DNA of 64,000 bases from Hyphococcus sp. Its GTDB lineage: Bacteria; Pseudomonadota; Alphaproteobacteria; Caulobacterales; Parvularculaceae. How positions within the stretch are numbered: position 1 is the stretch's first letter; the number at the start of each line of letters is the position of its first letter. The position numbers and the translations under genes are program-made. The DNA is taken from assembly GCA_021776335.1 (NCBI GenBank), contig JAJFGB010000011.1, forward strand, positions 248,001 through 312,000, written 5' to 3'. Below are positions 45,507 to 54,583 of the stretch, piece by piece. The notes beneath the pieces are model-generated. The model made no database searches. It worked only from the letters and a program-made list of their open reading frames with translations, and was not told the origin of the DNA.

Positions 45507-46444
45507 AGGTTGTGACAATTTCCCCCACAAATATTTTGCGGCTTATCGCTGCTGGCGCGTTCGGCTTGGCTATTGCCGGCTGTGACTTCCCTGCTGACAG
45601 CGGATCTTCACCGCAACCCGTTGAGAGTGACGATGCTGCGGAGGACGCCAACCCCGCTCCATCGCCCGCAGAAGATGATGTGCCGACCCCCAGCCAGCCA
45701 GTTAGTTTGCCGCATGGTGCACCTGGCGCGCTGCAGGAAAAAACTGCGCGCTTTGAAGCTTCTCTCGGTGTTACAGATGCCTCGGTTGTGGCGCCGTTAA
45801 TGCGGTTTCCAGTGCAGTCGGGACCCGCTTTCCTCAATTCGCAAATTTTCATGTTTGGCGGCGGTGGCTACAATTACGGTGGTGGTGAAGTTTATGAAAA
45901 CCCCAATACCGGACAGGAAAATGACCCGGTAAATTTTGATTATCCGTGGCGGGATAATTTCTGTGAGGTCAGGACGCGCTCAAACGGCCTTTGCGCTGCG
46001 GGCGTTGGTCATCACGGTCAGGATATTCGGCCTGCGACCTGTGACAATGGCGCCAATCTGGCCGTAGCGCCGGAAGACGGCTTTGTGCGCCGGGTCGGTG
46101 CAACACACCTTGTTGAGATCTACGGTGACAGCGGTCTCGTCTATAAATTTTTGCACCTTGATCGGCCGCTGGAACCCGGCATTGCAAAAGATGCGCGCGT
46201 CGTGAGGGGCCAACCCATCGGCAGGATTTCCAACAAGACGGGGGCGGTTTCGCGATCAACGACCGTGCATCTTCATTTTGAGATCTGGCACGGTCTGGCG
46301 AGTGGCGGCGTTAATCTCGGCGCCGGGCCCTTGCCGCCTTATTCGAGCCTCGTTGAAGCCTATCTCGATCTTGTGGACGACAATCCAGATCAATTCGATC
46401 CGGTCTTGCCGCCAGCGGACGTCCAGGAATGCCGGACGCCGTAA
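45503..46444 (+). CDS. M23 family peptidase, lipoprotein
   Basis: A 313-residue predicted lipoprotein (AAGAFGLAIAGCDFPAD, lipobox I-A-G-C) with an acidic Pro/Glu-rich linker (about 30-70). The M23 LytM domain has VGHHGQDIRPATCDNG (first His and Asp ligands), VYKFLHLDRPLE, and HLHFEIWHG (H-x-H). All metal ligands are present, so it may be an active endopeptidase on peptidoglycan cross-links or on a protein. It is coupled by a 4-bp overlap to the secreted protein before it, a pair of unknown role. Confidence 0.82.
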   Translation: MKVVTISPTNILRLIAAGAFGLAIAGCDFPADSGSSPQPVESDDAAEDANPAPSPAEDDVPTPSQPVSLPHGAPGALQEKTARFEASLGVTDASVVAPLMRFPVQSGPAFLNSQIFMFGGGGYNYGGGEVYENPNTGQENDPVNFDYPWRDNFCEVRTRSNGLCAAGVGHHGQDIRPATCDNGANLAVAPEDGFVRRVGATHLVEIYGDSGLVYKFLHLDRPLEPGIAKDARVVRGQPIGRISNKTGAVSRSTTVHLHFEIWHGLASGGVNLGAGPLPPYSSLVEAYLDLVDDNPDQFDPVLPPADVQECRTP

Positions 46445-46500
46445 GATTTGATGCGAGCGGCAGTGGAAAGATGCGCAGCTGATCGTTACTTACCAGGCTT

Positions 46501-46875
46501 GTGCTGAACCGATTGATCAAAAAAACCGCCTTTGGTGTGCTGTGGCTTTATAAGCGCAGCCTGTCGCCGGCGTTCTACTTTCTTGGCGCTCGCTGTCGGC
46601 ATTCACCGGTGTGTTCTGACTATGCTGCCGAGGCCTTCGAAAAACATAAGCCTGCCCGCGCGTTTTGGCTTAGCCTCTCACGGCTGATGCGATGCCATCC
46701 TTTTGGCAGTGACGGGTTTGATCCTGTGCCTGAAGATGCGCCGCAAGTTGGTTGGCGCTTCTGGCGGCTTGGCGACTGGGCCTGGACAGAGCGCGGCGCT
46801 GATCAGTCGGCTTTGGTGAACACCAGCGAAAAACCATCTTCCCCGCCGTCTTCGACCACTACAACGTCGGCCTGA
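46501..46875 (+). CDS. yidD: membrane protein insertion efficiency factor YidD
   Basis: A 124-residue short protein of the YidD family, which assists YidC in inserting membrane proteins. The core LYKRSLSPAFYFLGARCRHSPVCSDYAAEAFEKHK and LMRCHPFGSDGFDPVP carry the three conserved cysteines. The start is a GTG at 46501 or a TTG at 46513. The C-terminus is longer than usual and overlaps the convergent neighbour by 73 bp; the last 25 residues (SEKPSSPPSSTTTTSA) look non-conserved. It is not next to rpmH-rnpA here. Confidence 0.88.
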   Translation: MLNRLIKKTAFGVLWLYKRSLSPAFYFLGARCRHSPVCSDYAAEAFEKHKPARAFWLSLSRLMRCHPFGSDGFDPVPEDAPQVGWRFWRLGDWAWTERGADQSALVNTSEKPSSPPSSTTTTSA

Positions 46876-47294
46876 AGGGTTTTTGCATCGGGCATCCAGT
46901 AGCGGATTGATTTGACGGTTTCCGATGGTGGGTCGGCGCTAAATGTTACATCGTTTTCTTTAACCGAAGTCAGGGGAAGGGAGACAAGCGCATCACCTTT
47001 TTCCCATGTCGAATAGTCCGCATTGAAATGCTTAAAGCGCATCACAATGCCGTCTGTCTCTTCGGTGACGACGATATATTCAAGGACGCGCAGCTGGTCG
47101 CCCTGATGCCCGCGCGCCATGGCGGTCATGACCCCGCCTGCCGGTGCGCTCCATGTTTCCTCAAAGACGAAATCATCGCCTCCCCGCCAGGCGCCGGTCA
47201 GGAAGACAAGATCGTCAAGGCTCTTTTCGCGTGCCTGTACTGAACCTGTCATGGTCATGAAGATGAGGGCGATGATTGACGCGATTTTCCGCAT
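46803..47294 (-). CDS. small secreted protein, 'GAWRG' family
   Basis: A 163-residue secreted protein with a signal peptide (MRKIASIIALIFMTMTGSVQA). The mature start EKSLDDLVFLTGAWRGGDDF is very like that of 1255-1809, so they are paralogues. WMPDAKTLQADVVVVEDGG is near the end. Function unknown; the family seems to be lipocalin-like (DUF6265 type). TTGGAG lies about 9 bases before the ATG. The last 73 bases overlap the yidD coding region on the other strand. Confidence 0.72.
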   Translation of the reverse strand: MRKIASIIALIFMTMTGSVQAREKSLDDLVFLTGAWRGGDDFVFEETWSAPAGGVMTAMARGHQGDQLRVLEYIVVTEETDGIVMRFKHFNADYSTWEKGDALVSLPLTSVKENDVTFSADPPSETVKSIRYWMPDAKTLQADVVVVEDGGEDGFSLVFTKAD

Positions 47295-47477
47295 ACTAAG
47301 GCTCCAAGGGGTTCGAAATCGGGATGATCCGCAGATCATAGCACAGATCCGCCAGTCATTGCCGGATTTTAACGGTCCCGTCGGTGGGAAGCCGCCGCCA
47401 CGCTTGACGGGAAGGCCGCTCTTTGGGAAGTGACGGGTCTTAATTTTGCGGTTGCGAAGCGCAAGGAACAAACGCCC

Positions 47478-49442
47478 ATGGTCGCCATTACCCTCCCTGA
47501 CGGATCTGTACGCCAATTTGACGGCGCGGTAACAGGAACCGACATTGCGGAGTCGATTTCCAAATCGCTCGCGAAAAAGGCGTTGGCGATAAAGGTCGAT
47601 GGCGAAGTGCGCGACCTCTTTGCCGATATCGATCAAGATGTCAGCGTGGAAATCCTTACCCGCGACCATAAGGACGCCCTCGATATCATCCGCCATGACA
47701 CCGCGCATTTAATGGCTCAGGCGGTGCAGGAGCTTTTTCCGGGGACGCAAGTCACCATCGGCCCGAATATCGAGGACGGGTTTTTCTACGATTTTGCCCG
47801 AGATGAACCATTTTCCACTGATGATCTTGAAAAAATCGAGGCTCGTATGGCGGCGATCGTCGACGAAGATCGCCCGACCCGGCGGGAGGTCTGGGATCGC
47901 GATGTAGCGATCTCACATTTCAAAGAGATCGGTGAACATTATAAGGCCGAAATTATTGAAGATTTGCCTGCGGGCGAGTCGATTAAGGTCTATTATCATG
48001 GGGAGTGGCATGACCTCTGTCGTGGCCCACACCTTCCGTCCACGAAGCATATCGGTAAAGCGTTCAAATTGATGAAGGTCGCCGGCGCTTATTGGCGCGG
48101 CGATCATCGCAATGCCGTTCTGCAACGCATCTACGGCACTGCCTGGGCGAGTGAGAAAGAACTAAAGGCTTATCTTCACCGGCTGGAAGAAGCGGAAAAA
48201 CGCGACCATCGAAAGCTTGGCCGTGAGATGGATCTGTTTCATTTTCAGCCGGAAGCGCAAGGCTCGGTGTTTTGGCACGCGAAAGGCTATCTCATCTGGC
48301 GACAGCTGGAAGCCTATATTCGTCGGCGCCTTGATGCTGATGGTTATGCCGAGGTTAAAAGCCCGCAGCTTCTTGACGCCAGACTATGGGAGAAGTCAGG
48401 GCACTGGGGAAAATTCCGCGAAAATATGTTTGTTGTTCCGGACGAAATTCCGTCAACAGATGATGACGGTCCAGTTTTGACCGGCGAGGGCGACCTTATG
48501 GCCCTAAAGCCAATGAATTGTCCGGCGCATGTGCAGATTTTCAATCAAGGTATTAAATCCTATAGAGATCTGCCGATCCGCATGGCGGAATTCGGTTGCT
48601 GCCATCGCAATGAGGCGCATGGCGCGCTGCACGGGTTGATGCGGGTGCGTCAGATGACCCAGGATGACGCGCATATATTTTGCCGGGAAGATCAGATCAC
48701 GGAAGAAACGCGGCGGTTTCTCGCGCTTTTCGCGCGCGTCTATGAAGACATGGGCATGACCGAGATTGCCTACAAGCTCGCGACACGGCCTGAACAACGC
48801 TCCGGCGATGATGCGACATGGGATCGCGCTGAAAAAGCGCTGGCAGATGCCCTCACTGCCGCTGGTCTTGAGTTTGAATATGCCGAGGGCGAAGGCGCTT
48901 TTTATGGGCCGAAACTAGAGTTCCATTTGACCGATGCCATTGGTCGTACCTGGCAGGCGGGCACGTTTCAACTCGACTATGGCACGCCGGAACGACTCTC
49001 AGCGAGTTATGTGGATGAAAGCGGCGCCCGGCAAATACCTGTCATGTTGCATCGCGCGGTTTTTGGTACATTTGAGCGGTTTATCGGCCTCCTGATTGAA
49101 AATTATGCGGGAAAGCTGCCCTTTTGGTTGGCGCCTGTTCAGGTCGTCGTCGCAACGATTACATCGGAAGCGAACGATTATGCTCGTGAGACTGCGTCAG
49201 CGTTTGAGGCGGCGGGGCTGCGTGTCGCTCTCGACATTCGGAATGAGAAAATCAACTACAAGGTGCGCGAACATTCACATGCAAAAGTGCCGGTGATTGC
49301 CGTTGTCGGCGCCCGGGAAGCAGAGGAGGCGAAGGTCTCGCTGCGTCGCCTTGGCCGAAAAGATCAGGAAGTTCTCGGTCGCGATGAAGCAAAGACGACG
49401 CTGGCGCTGGAAGCGCTTGCGCCAGATTTGCGCGCGGTATAG
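47478..49442 (+). CDS. thrS: threonyl-tRNA synthetase
   Basis: A 654-residue class II synthetase. It has an N-terminal TGS domain (residues 1-60), an editing domain with [17 protein letters not shown] (H-x3-H) and a distal [11 protein letters not shown]-like site, the catalytic core ([44 protein letters not shown]), and the anticodon-binding domain at the C-terminus. The start at ATG 47478 has AAGGAA about 9 bases upstream; an upstream codon at 47430 is rejected. Cell-surface glycan genes follow at 8 bp, suggesting read-through. Confidence 0.97.
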   Translation: MVAITLPDGSVRQFDGAVTGTDIAESISKSLAKKALAIKVDGEVRDLFADIDQDVSVEILTRDHKDALDIIRHDTAHLMAQAVQELFPGTQVTIGPNIEDGFFYDFARDEPFSTDDLEKIEARMAAIVDEDRPTRREVWDRDVAISHFKEIGEHYKAEIIEDLPAGESIKVYYHGEWHDLCRGPHLPSTKHIGKAFKLMKVAGAYWRGDHRNAVLQRIYGTAWASEKELKAYLHRLEEAEKRDHRKLGREMDLFHFQPEAQGSVFWHAKGYLIWRQLEAYIRRRLDADGYAEVKSPQLLDARLWEKSGHWGKFRENMFVVPDEIPSTDDDGPVLTGEGDLMALKPMNCPAHVQIFNQGIKSYRDLPIRMAEFGCCHRNEAHGALHGLMRVRQMTQDDAHIFCREDQITEETRRFLALFARVYEDMGMTEIAYKLATRPEQRSGDDATWDRAEKALADALTAAGLEFEYAEGEGAFYGPKLEFHLTDAIGRTWQAGTFQLDYGTPERLSASYVDESGARQIPVMLHRAVFGTFERFIGLLIENYAGKLPFWLAPVQVVVATITSEANDYARETASAFEAAGLRVALDIRNEKINYKVREHSHAKVPVIAVVGAREAEEAKVSLRRLGRKDQEVLGRDEAKTTLALEALAPDLRAV

Positions 49443-49450
49443 GCGCGGTC

Positions 49451-50713
49451 ATGGCGCCCCTCACCCTTAGGCAACAACGTGATCGCGCCAGCCTCTATTG
49501 GTTGTTTGGACTATTTGTCTTGCTGCCACTGACGGCGGTGTTCGGGCATCGCGGCATCGCCCCCTGGTTGCTGCTTGCAAGTCTCCCGGCATTTGCGCGC
49601 GGAGATTTTTGGCAATCGGCGTTTGGTCAGCTCTTTGACAAACCGGATATCAAGAAACCATTTTTCGCAGGATTGGTCGCCATCATCATCTTTTGCGGCT
49701 GGGTTTTCGTGTCCGGGTTTTGGTCGCCTAAAGCACAACCATCGTTGATCCTCAATGTTCTGGCGCCAGTGCTGGTTGGCGGCAGTGTTGTGTGGTTTTC
49801 GCTGAACCTACCGCGTGTTTGGGCTTACCGATTATCGGCTGCGTTTTCGCTTTCCATCGCCGCTGGCGTCACGGTTTTGTTGTTTGAGGGCGTTACCGAC
49901 GGTTTTTTGCGGAGCGTTTTGCCGCCCAAGGACCTGACGCCTGGCGGTTGGCGTGACGTGACGGCGCTTGGTCGCGGCGTTACATCGTTGGCGCCAGCCT
50001 TGTTTCCTGCAGCAGCTATTGCGGCCATGCTCCGGGGAAAATGGATCGGCGTCGGGATTATCGCGGTCGGCTTGTTGGCCGCCTCAAGCAATCTTGTTAC
50101 CGCCAATGCGGGGGCCATAATGGTGGGTGTTGTGGCAGCGGCACTGGCGTTGATGGCGCCAAATCGAGCGGTTACGATTGCCGGATGGACTATATTGATC
50201 GTGTTGTTTTTAACACCACTATTAGCGTTTTTACCGGTCGAATATATTTTTCAAAAATTTGGCGGTGTTGCGCCAGCGTCGTGGCTTCATCGCGTTGCTA
50301 TTTGGCAAGCGGCCGGCGCCCAGATCCCTGATGGCCTCCCTTTCGGCTATGGCGCCGATTATGCGAGAATTTGGAAAGAAACAGCGGCGACAGTTGCCGT
50401 GCCGGGCGCGCCGTTTGAATTATCCATTATGCCGACGCACCCCCATAATGTGATCTTGCAAGTCTGGCTTGAACTCGGTTTGCCGGGTGTAATCGCTATT
50501 GCGGCGTTCATTTTCTTTGGCTTGCGCATTTTGCGGCAAGTATCGTTGCCACCGGTTATTACAGCGGGCCTGATCGGGGCCCTGGCGGCGATCATGGTGT
50601 CCATGCTGATAGAGGGAAGCATCTGGCAGGTCTGGCGTCACGCCGCGATAGCCCTTGCGGCAATGGGCGTTGCGTTGTCATATTCCCTGTATCGCATTCG
50701 AACCGCTTCGTGA
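49451..50713 (+). CDS. O-antigen ligase / polymerase family membrane protein (Wzy_C)
   Basis: A 420-residue inner-membrane protein with about 10-12 hydrophobic helices and the large periplasmic loop of O-antigen ligases. The Wzy_C signature THPHNVILQVWLELGLPGVIAIAAFIFF near residue 333 contains the conserved H-N-x-x-L-Q. It may ligate or polymerise a surface polysaccharide. It ends in a 4-bp GTGA overlap with the glycosyltransferase that follows, so they work together. Confidence 0.85.
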   Translation: MAPLTLRQQRDRASLYWLFGLFVLLPLTAVFGHRGIAPWLLLASLPAFARGDFWQSAFGQLFDKPDIKKPFFAGLVAIIIFCGWVFVSGFWSPKAQPSLILNVLAPVLVGGSVVWFSLNLPRVWAYRLSAAFSLSIAAGVTVLLFEGVTDGFLRSVLPPKDLTPGGWRDVTALGRGVTSLAPALFPAAAIAAMLRGKWIGVGIIAVGLLAASSNLVTANAGAIMVGVVAAALALMAPNRAVTIAGWTILIVLFLTPLLAFLPVEYIFQKFGGVAPASWLHRVAIWQAAGAQIPDGLPFGYGADYARIWKETAATVAVPGAPFELSIMPTHPHNVILQVWLELGLPGVIAIAAFIFFGLRILRQVSLPPVITAGLIGALAAIMVSMLIEGSIWQVWRHAAIALAAMGVALSYSLYRIRTAS

Positions 50714-51708
50714 CACAGCTGATGAATGAAAAACCCGATATCGACAATGAATTGCCGGTCCCAACGGTTAGCGCTGTCATCGTCAGTTATTACACCGGCC
50801 CTTTGTTGGCTCGGTCCATTGCGTCATTACGCGAGCAGCCGGAAATTCTAGAGATCATTTTGGTTGATAACGGCAATTTTGCCGGTGATGTGGAGCGCGC
50901 CATTGCGGACGCCGACGCAACGCCAGTCAGACTATTGTCGGGACACGGTAATGTGGGGTTTGCTGCGGCTTGTAATAAAGGCGTTGAAATTGCGGGCGGT
51001 GATCTTCTTTTGTTTTTCAACCCCGATGCGGTCATGCCCAACGGGGGCGTTGCACAATTGTTGAAAGACGCCCGCGAGCTTGGCGAGCAGTGGCTGTTGG
51101 CGCCGAAACTGATCAATCCTGATGGCGCTGAACAGCAGGGCTCACGTCGTGCAACACTGACGCCGTGGCGAGCGTTTGTGGAAACGACACGACTTTATCG
51201 CCTCGCACCCCGCCATCCTTATTTCCGTCGGTTTAATTTGCATGGGCAAAAATGTCCGGGTTCTGTTAGCGAGGCGCCGACCATATCCGGCGCCTGTTTT
51301 ATGCTGCCGCGCCTTGCCTATGCAGAGATTGGCGGCATGGACGAGCAATATTTCCTGCATGTTGAAGATGTCGATTTTTGCCTTCGCTATCGAAAGGCAG
51401 GTGGGAGAATTTTTTTCAGCCCCCATGTCAGCGTCATGCATTACAAAAGCTCAAGTCGTGCGAACCCCGTTAAAGTTGAAGCGCGTAAAACAGCCAGCGT
51501 CATCCGTTATTTCAACACTCATTTTTCTGATGCTTATCCCAAGCCATTTCTTTGGCTGGTGGCCGGTGCGCTTTGGGCGGCGTTCGGATTACTTTTTGTA
51601 AAGCGAGCGATCGGCAAGGCCCTACGTCTATTTGGGGTCCGCGTCCGCGCTGGCAAACGCGGCGTGAAACGCGCCCGGTCAATATTTGCGCGGCGATCGT
51701 CTCGCTAA
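50710..51708 (+). CDS. glycosyltransferase family 2 (rhamnosyltransferase-like)
   Basis: A 332-residue GT2 enzyme. PTVSAVIVSYYTGPLLARSIASL at the N-terminus and LLLFFNPDAVMPNGG carry the nucleotide-binding Asp; VGFAAACNKGVE is typical of the WbbL/rhamnosyltransferase branch; FLHVEDVDFCLRYRKAGG provides the ED-x-D-type catalytic region. A C-terminal hydrophobic helix (PFLWLVAGALWAAFGLLFVK) may anchor it to the membrane. The start is GTG 50710 overlapping the ligase stop; ATG 50722 is possible. Confidence 0.88.
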   Translation: MTQLMNEKPDIDNELPVPTVSAVIVSYYTGPLLARSIASLREQPEILEIILVDNGNFAGDVERAIADADATPVRLLSGHGNVGFAAACNKGVEIAGGDLLLFFNPDAVMPNGGVAQLLKDARELGEQWLLAPKLINPDGAEQQGSRRATLTPWRAFVETTRLYRLAPRHPYFRRFNLHGQKCPGSVSEAPTISGACFMLPRLAYAEIGGMDEQYFLHVEDVDFCLRYRKAGGRIFFSPHVSVMHYKSSSRANPVKVEARKTASVIRYFNTHFSDAYPKPFLWLVAGALWAAFGLLFVKRAIGKALRLFGVRVRAGKRGVKRARSIFARRSSR

Positions 51709-51771
51709 AATCCAAGCGCACTTCGTACCGGAAAACCGCTTTACACTTTTTCGGAAACGCGTGCTAATGCG

Positions 51772-53262
51772 TTACGGCGCAGCTGGCCAATAATAGCCAG
51801 ATATATCAAACACATGATAAGTGCGCTCCACGTCATTGCCGAGATTTACAGTCTGCGGTCCGAGCGGCGTGATGTTTTTAAACCGGTAATTGACGTGGGC
51901 GTCATCGTCACGAGTCGTAACGAACAATACACGCTTGTGGCGTTCGGGATCGAAAGCCTTGAACCACTCGTAATGATTGTCGACGCTTGCGTTCACATCA
52001 ATCGTAACGACTTCAATCGAGCGTTCTCCCTCATAATACAGCATTGTTCCCATCAACGACCGGTCATCGATGACAATGGCGTCGAACCCTGATGCCATGG
52101 CCGATATTGCACTTGTCTGAGCCGCCCAGCCGCGGATGTCTCTTGTGGCGTGAGACATTTTCAAATCATCAATCAAGCTAAAGTTTGAAATGACGACTGC
52201 GAATGTCAATTGAAGAACGAGGTGAATAGCGACGCTGGTTTTGGCAAGCCAGGCTTTGCCGGCGCCAAACAGAAAGCCGGTCACCAACAATAAGGTAGCG
52301 GGATATGCTGTGGCCGCCCAATTCGCGTGCGCGCGTGAAATAATTGCCTCAATCGAGACAATGACAAGCGGCGTCAGCGCGAAAATGAGTAGCAGCCGCG
52401 TTCGATCGAATGCTTCTCCTTTTCCATTTGTGACTGATCGCCATCGGGTAGCCATGTAAAAAAGTGTTGCTAACGGGATGAAGCCGACAATCGCGAACTG
52501 CGCTGTCAAAAATGACAGGAACTTCTGAGGTCTGGAGAACGGCTCGCCCCAGTTGGCATTGTCGGCCGTGTGCGCCAATGTCTGAAAGGCATTTTGCGCA
52601 TTCCACCAGATATTTGGCGTGATCAGCAATAATACAACAATCGCGGTTGCAACAAACGGCGGTCGCAGGATTTTTTGACGAATACGGGGTTCAATAAACA
52701 CCGCGAAAGCGAGGGCAATCGGAAAATAGATCATTGCGTATTTTGCCAACAATCCGAACCCAATCATCGCGCCGAGGAGTGCGAAGTCTTGCGTTAGCGG
52801 TTTTTCTTTCTCGACAATGTGAAACAGCAAAAACAGTGCGCCGGACCAAAAAAACAGAAGGGACGCATCGGTCGTGATCAAATAGGACGACAGGATAACA
52901 CCGGGAATTGTAAGCCAACCAAGCCCAACCCAAAATGCAATACGGGCATCATATAGTTTCTGCGCAGTGAAATATAAAAACGTTGCCGCGCCCAGGTGAA
53001 ACAGCGGTGATGAAAGGCGTACCGCCCATTCCGCATTTCCAAAAACGCTTGTTGTCAGACCAATAACCCAGGCGATCAATGGCGGTTTCGAAAAATAGCC
53101 AAAGGCTATGTCCTTTGACCAAAACCAATATTGGGATTCGTCAGGGCCCAGCTCACCTTCGGCGATGACAAGAATAAGTATTTTGAACAGGGTAAGGGCG
53201 GCGCCCACAACCCAAAATGATCGCAGGGCCGGGGAAACCGATATAGAATTTATTTTGGGCAT
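51772..53262 (-). CDS. glycosyltransferase family 39 (ArnT/PMT-like)
   Basis: A 496-residue polytopic glycosyltransferase of the PMT_2 superfamily, which uses a polyprenyl-phosphate sugar donor and acts in the periplasm. The catalytic first loop has GELGPDESQYWFWSKDIAFGYFSKPPLIAWVIGL with the conserved D-E pair. About 11 helices follow, and a soluble C-terminal part ends at the stop. The start is placed at ATG 53262, with GAGG upstream. It is convergent with the GT2 gene; the sugar and acceptor are unknown. Confidence 0.85.
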   Translation of the reverse strand: MPKINSISVSPALRSFWVVGAALTLFKILILVIAEGELGPDESQYWFWSKDIAFGYFSKPPLIAWVIGLTTSVFGNAEWAVRLSSPLFHLGAATFLYFTAQKLYDARIAFWVGLGWLTIPGVILSSYLITTDASLLFFWSGALFLLFHIVEKEKPLTQDFALLGAMIGFGLLAKYAMIYFPIALAFAVFIEPRIRQKILRPPFVATAIVVLLLITPNIWWNAQNAFQTLAHTADNANWGEPFSRPQKFLSFLTAQFAIVGFIPLATLFYMATRWRSVTNGKGEAFDRTRLLLIFALTPLVIVSIEAIISRAHANWAATAYPATLLLVTGFLFGAGKAWLAKTSVAIHLVLQLTFAVVISNFSLIDDLKMSHATRDIRGWAAQTSAISAMASGFDAIVIDDRSLMGTMLYYEGERSIEVVTIDVNASVDNHYEWFKAFDPERHKRVLFVTTRDDDAHVNYRFKNITPLGPQTVNLGNDVERTYHVFDISGYYWPAAP

Positions 53263-53781
53263 TCGCCTCGATGCCAATCATCGGTGTGGCGCACATCAAC
53301 TATTGGCGCATCTATTTTGGCGTGGAGTAATTGAGCCCGTCGACAATTGCAAGAATAGGTGCACGGGCTTAACGCTGGGCGAAAACTGTGTTGGCGTATT
53401 CTGCACCGACAGTGTATCGCCGCGCCTGAAATCTGATGAGGCGTGGCAGTAATCAAGCGATGGCTTTAGGTTGTGCAGGACGGACGAAGGCGCTTTTGCG
53501 GTTATTTGCCAGCGGTGACGCGGCCGAATAGCCCTTGGGGCGTCGTTTGCCGTTTTGGCGTCGGGATCAGATACACGCCGGCGGAAAAACCACCATTTTT
53601 CGTCAGTTTCCAGTGGTGATCTGCCGACTGGCAAGGGGGCTGGGCTGAGCAGTATAGCCGCATTTTGTCCTGCAATTTTTTGCCGAAGCTCTGATTCAGG
53701 CTTTTTGGATGGGTTAGCTGTGGTAAGGTGATGGGAAATGCCGCTATTTGGGGAGCGGCTTTAGCGGGAGAAGTGCGGGTT
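53263..53781. other. 519-bp gene-free region
   Basis: I see no convincing gene, tRNA or repeat here. Several open frames exist (for example on the minus strand at 53296-53634), but their proteins are low-quality and have no clear ribosome site. A small hairpin GCCGCT/AGCGGC with 8-base loop lies at 53740-53759 just before the ribosome site of the next gene. The stretch may be a decayed gene. Confidence 0.5.
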
Positions 53782-54207
53782 ATGTATCAAATGTTTCCAT
53801 TGCTGGCGATCAGCCTGATCGTGTTTGCTATTTTGACGTTGACGGGTGCGGTCGGGGGCGCGGATATGCCCTGGTATGATATCGAATTCGTTGCGTTGCC
53901 GATGGTTTCCGGTGACACGTGGCATGTCACTTGGGGTGATGTCTTCCTATTAGCGAGTATGGGGTTGCTTTTCGTTGAACTGCTTCGATCGACGAAAACC
54001 GGTTCTGAATCGATCATGAACCATGCGCTTTCTGTAGTGGTGTTCGTTGTTGCGCTGCTTTTGTTCATCATCGTTGAAGGGTTTGGGAATTCAGTATTCT
54101 TTCTATTTATGTCGATGACATTCCTGGACTTTATGGCAGGCTTCATCGTCACTACGGTGACGGCGCGGCGCGACCTTTCGGTTGGCGGCGCACTGCCAGG
54201 CGCGTAA
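53782..54207 (+). CDS. four-helix membrane protein, unknown function
   Basis: A 141-residue inner-membrane protein. Four helices are visible at about residues 5-24, 50-66, 80-100 and 103-122. A short soluble loop (GGADMPWYDIEFVALPMVSGDTWHVTWGD) lies between helices 1 and 2. The family is not recognised. The start at ATG 53782 is preferred because GGGAGAAG lies about 8 bases upstream; a longer frame from 53728 adds a poor extension. It is followed by a 376-bp gap before the GGDEF/EAL gene. Confidence 0.7.
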   Translation: MYQMFPLLAISLIVFAILTLTGAVGGADMPWYDIEFVALPMVSGDTWHVTWGDVFLLASMGLLFVELLRSTKTGSESIMNHALSVVVFVVALLLFIIVEGFGNSVFFLFMSMTFLDFMAGFIVTTVTARRDLSVGGALPGA

Positions 54208-54583
54208 CTTTTGAGCCTCAAGGCTTAAATATATTGATCGACCGCTGTGCCGAGTTTCGGGTATAGCGGGCGCTGCGTTTGGGCATAGGCGCGCGACGCC
54301 TCCAGGAAACTGATCTGAGATCGGTTTACCGTCCATTTAGAACCGCCGCGGTTCAAACAAAGCGTTCGCGCGCGCGGTACGTTAACCATTTTGCCTTCTG
54401 CGTTCTTTTGCGATGCGCTCTGAAATGGGGCAAATCGCCCGGTTGGGCGCACGGCGGGAAGGTTAACAATTCCTTTCATGGTTTACATAGCGCAAGATTG
54501 GCGCCGCATAGTCTTTCTGACGCTTCAAATTTTATTTACCGCTCTTGGTCTATGGTTAGCTCGTAATTGCATGAGTGGGTCAG
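54208..54583. other. 376-bp stretch with only one possible small gene
   Basis: The region contains the promoter and leader of the GGDEF/EAL gene and a possible minus-strand small ORF at 54225-54389. TTAACCAT, which equals a CtrA half-site in Caulobacter, occurs at 54382-54389, but no second half lies at the proper spacing. Nothing else stands out. Confidence 0.4.
54225..54389 (-). CDS. possible 54-residue small protein
   Basis: The frame reads MVNVPRARTLCLNRGGSKW and then NRSQISFLEASRAYAQTQRPLYPKLGTAVDQYI. AGAAGG lies 4-5 bases before the ATG. The C-terminal 30 residues look like a real amphipathic helix, but I do not recognise the protein, and chance cannot be excluded. A longer start at 54479 is possible. 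Confidence 0.3.
   Translation of the reverse strand: MVNVPRARTLCLNRGGSKWTVNRSQISFLEASRAYAQTQRPLYPKLGTAVDQYI

Noticed and set aside
53296-53634. Minus-strand frame of 112 residues in the 53.3-53.8 kb gap
   Set aside because: Odd composition, no ribosome site, no known domain; probably chance, although a decayed gene cannot be excluded.
54382-54389. TTAACCAT, equal to a CtrA half-site
   Set aside because: A single 8-mer can occur by chance, and no partner TTAA lies at the 7-bp spacing required of a full site.
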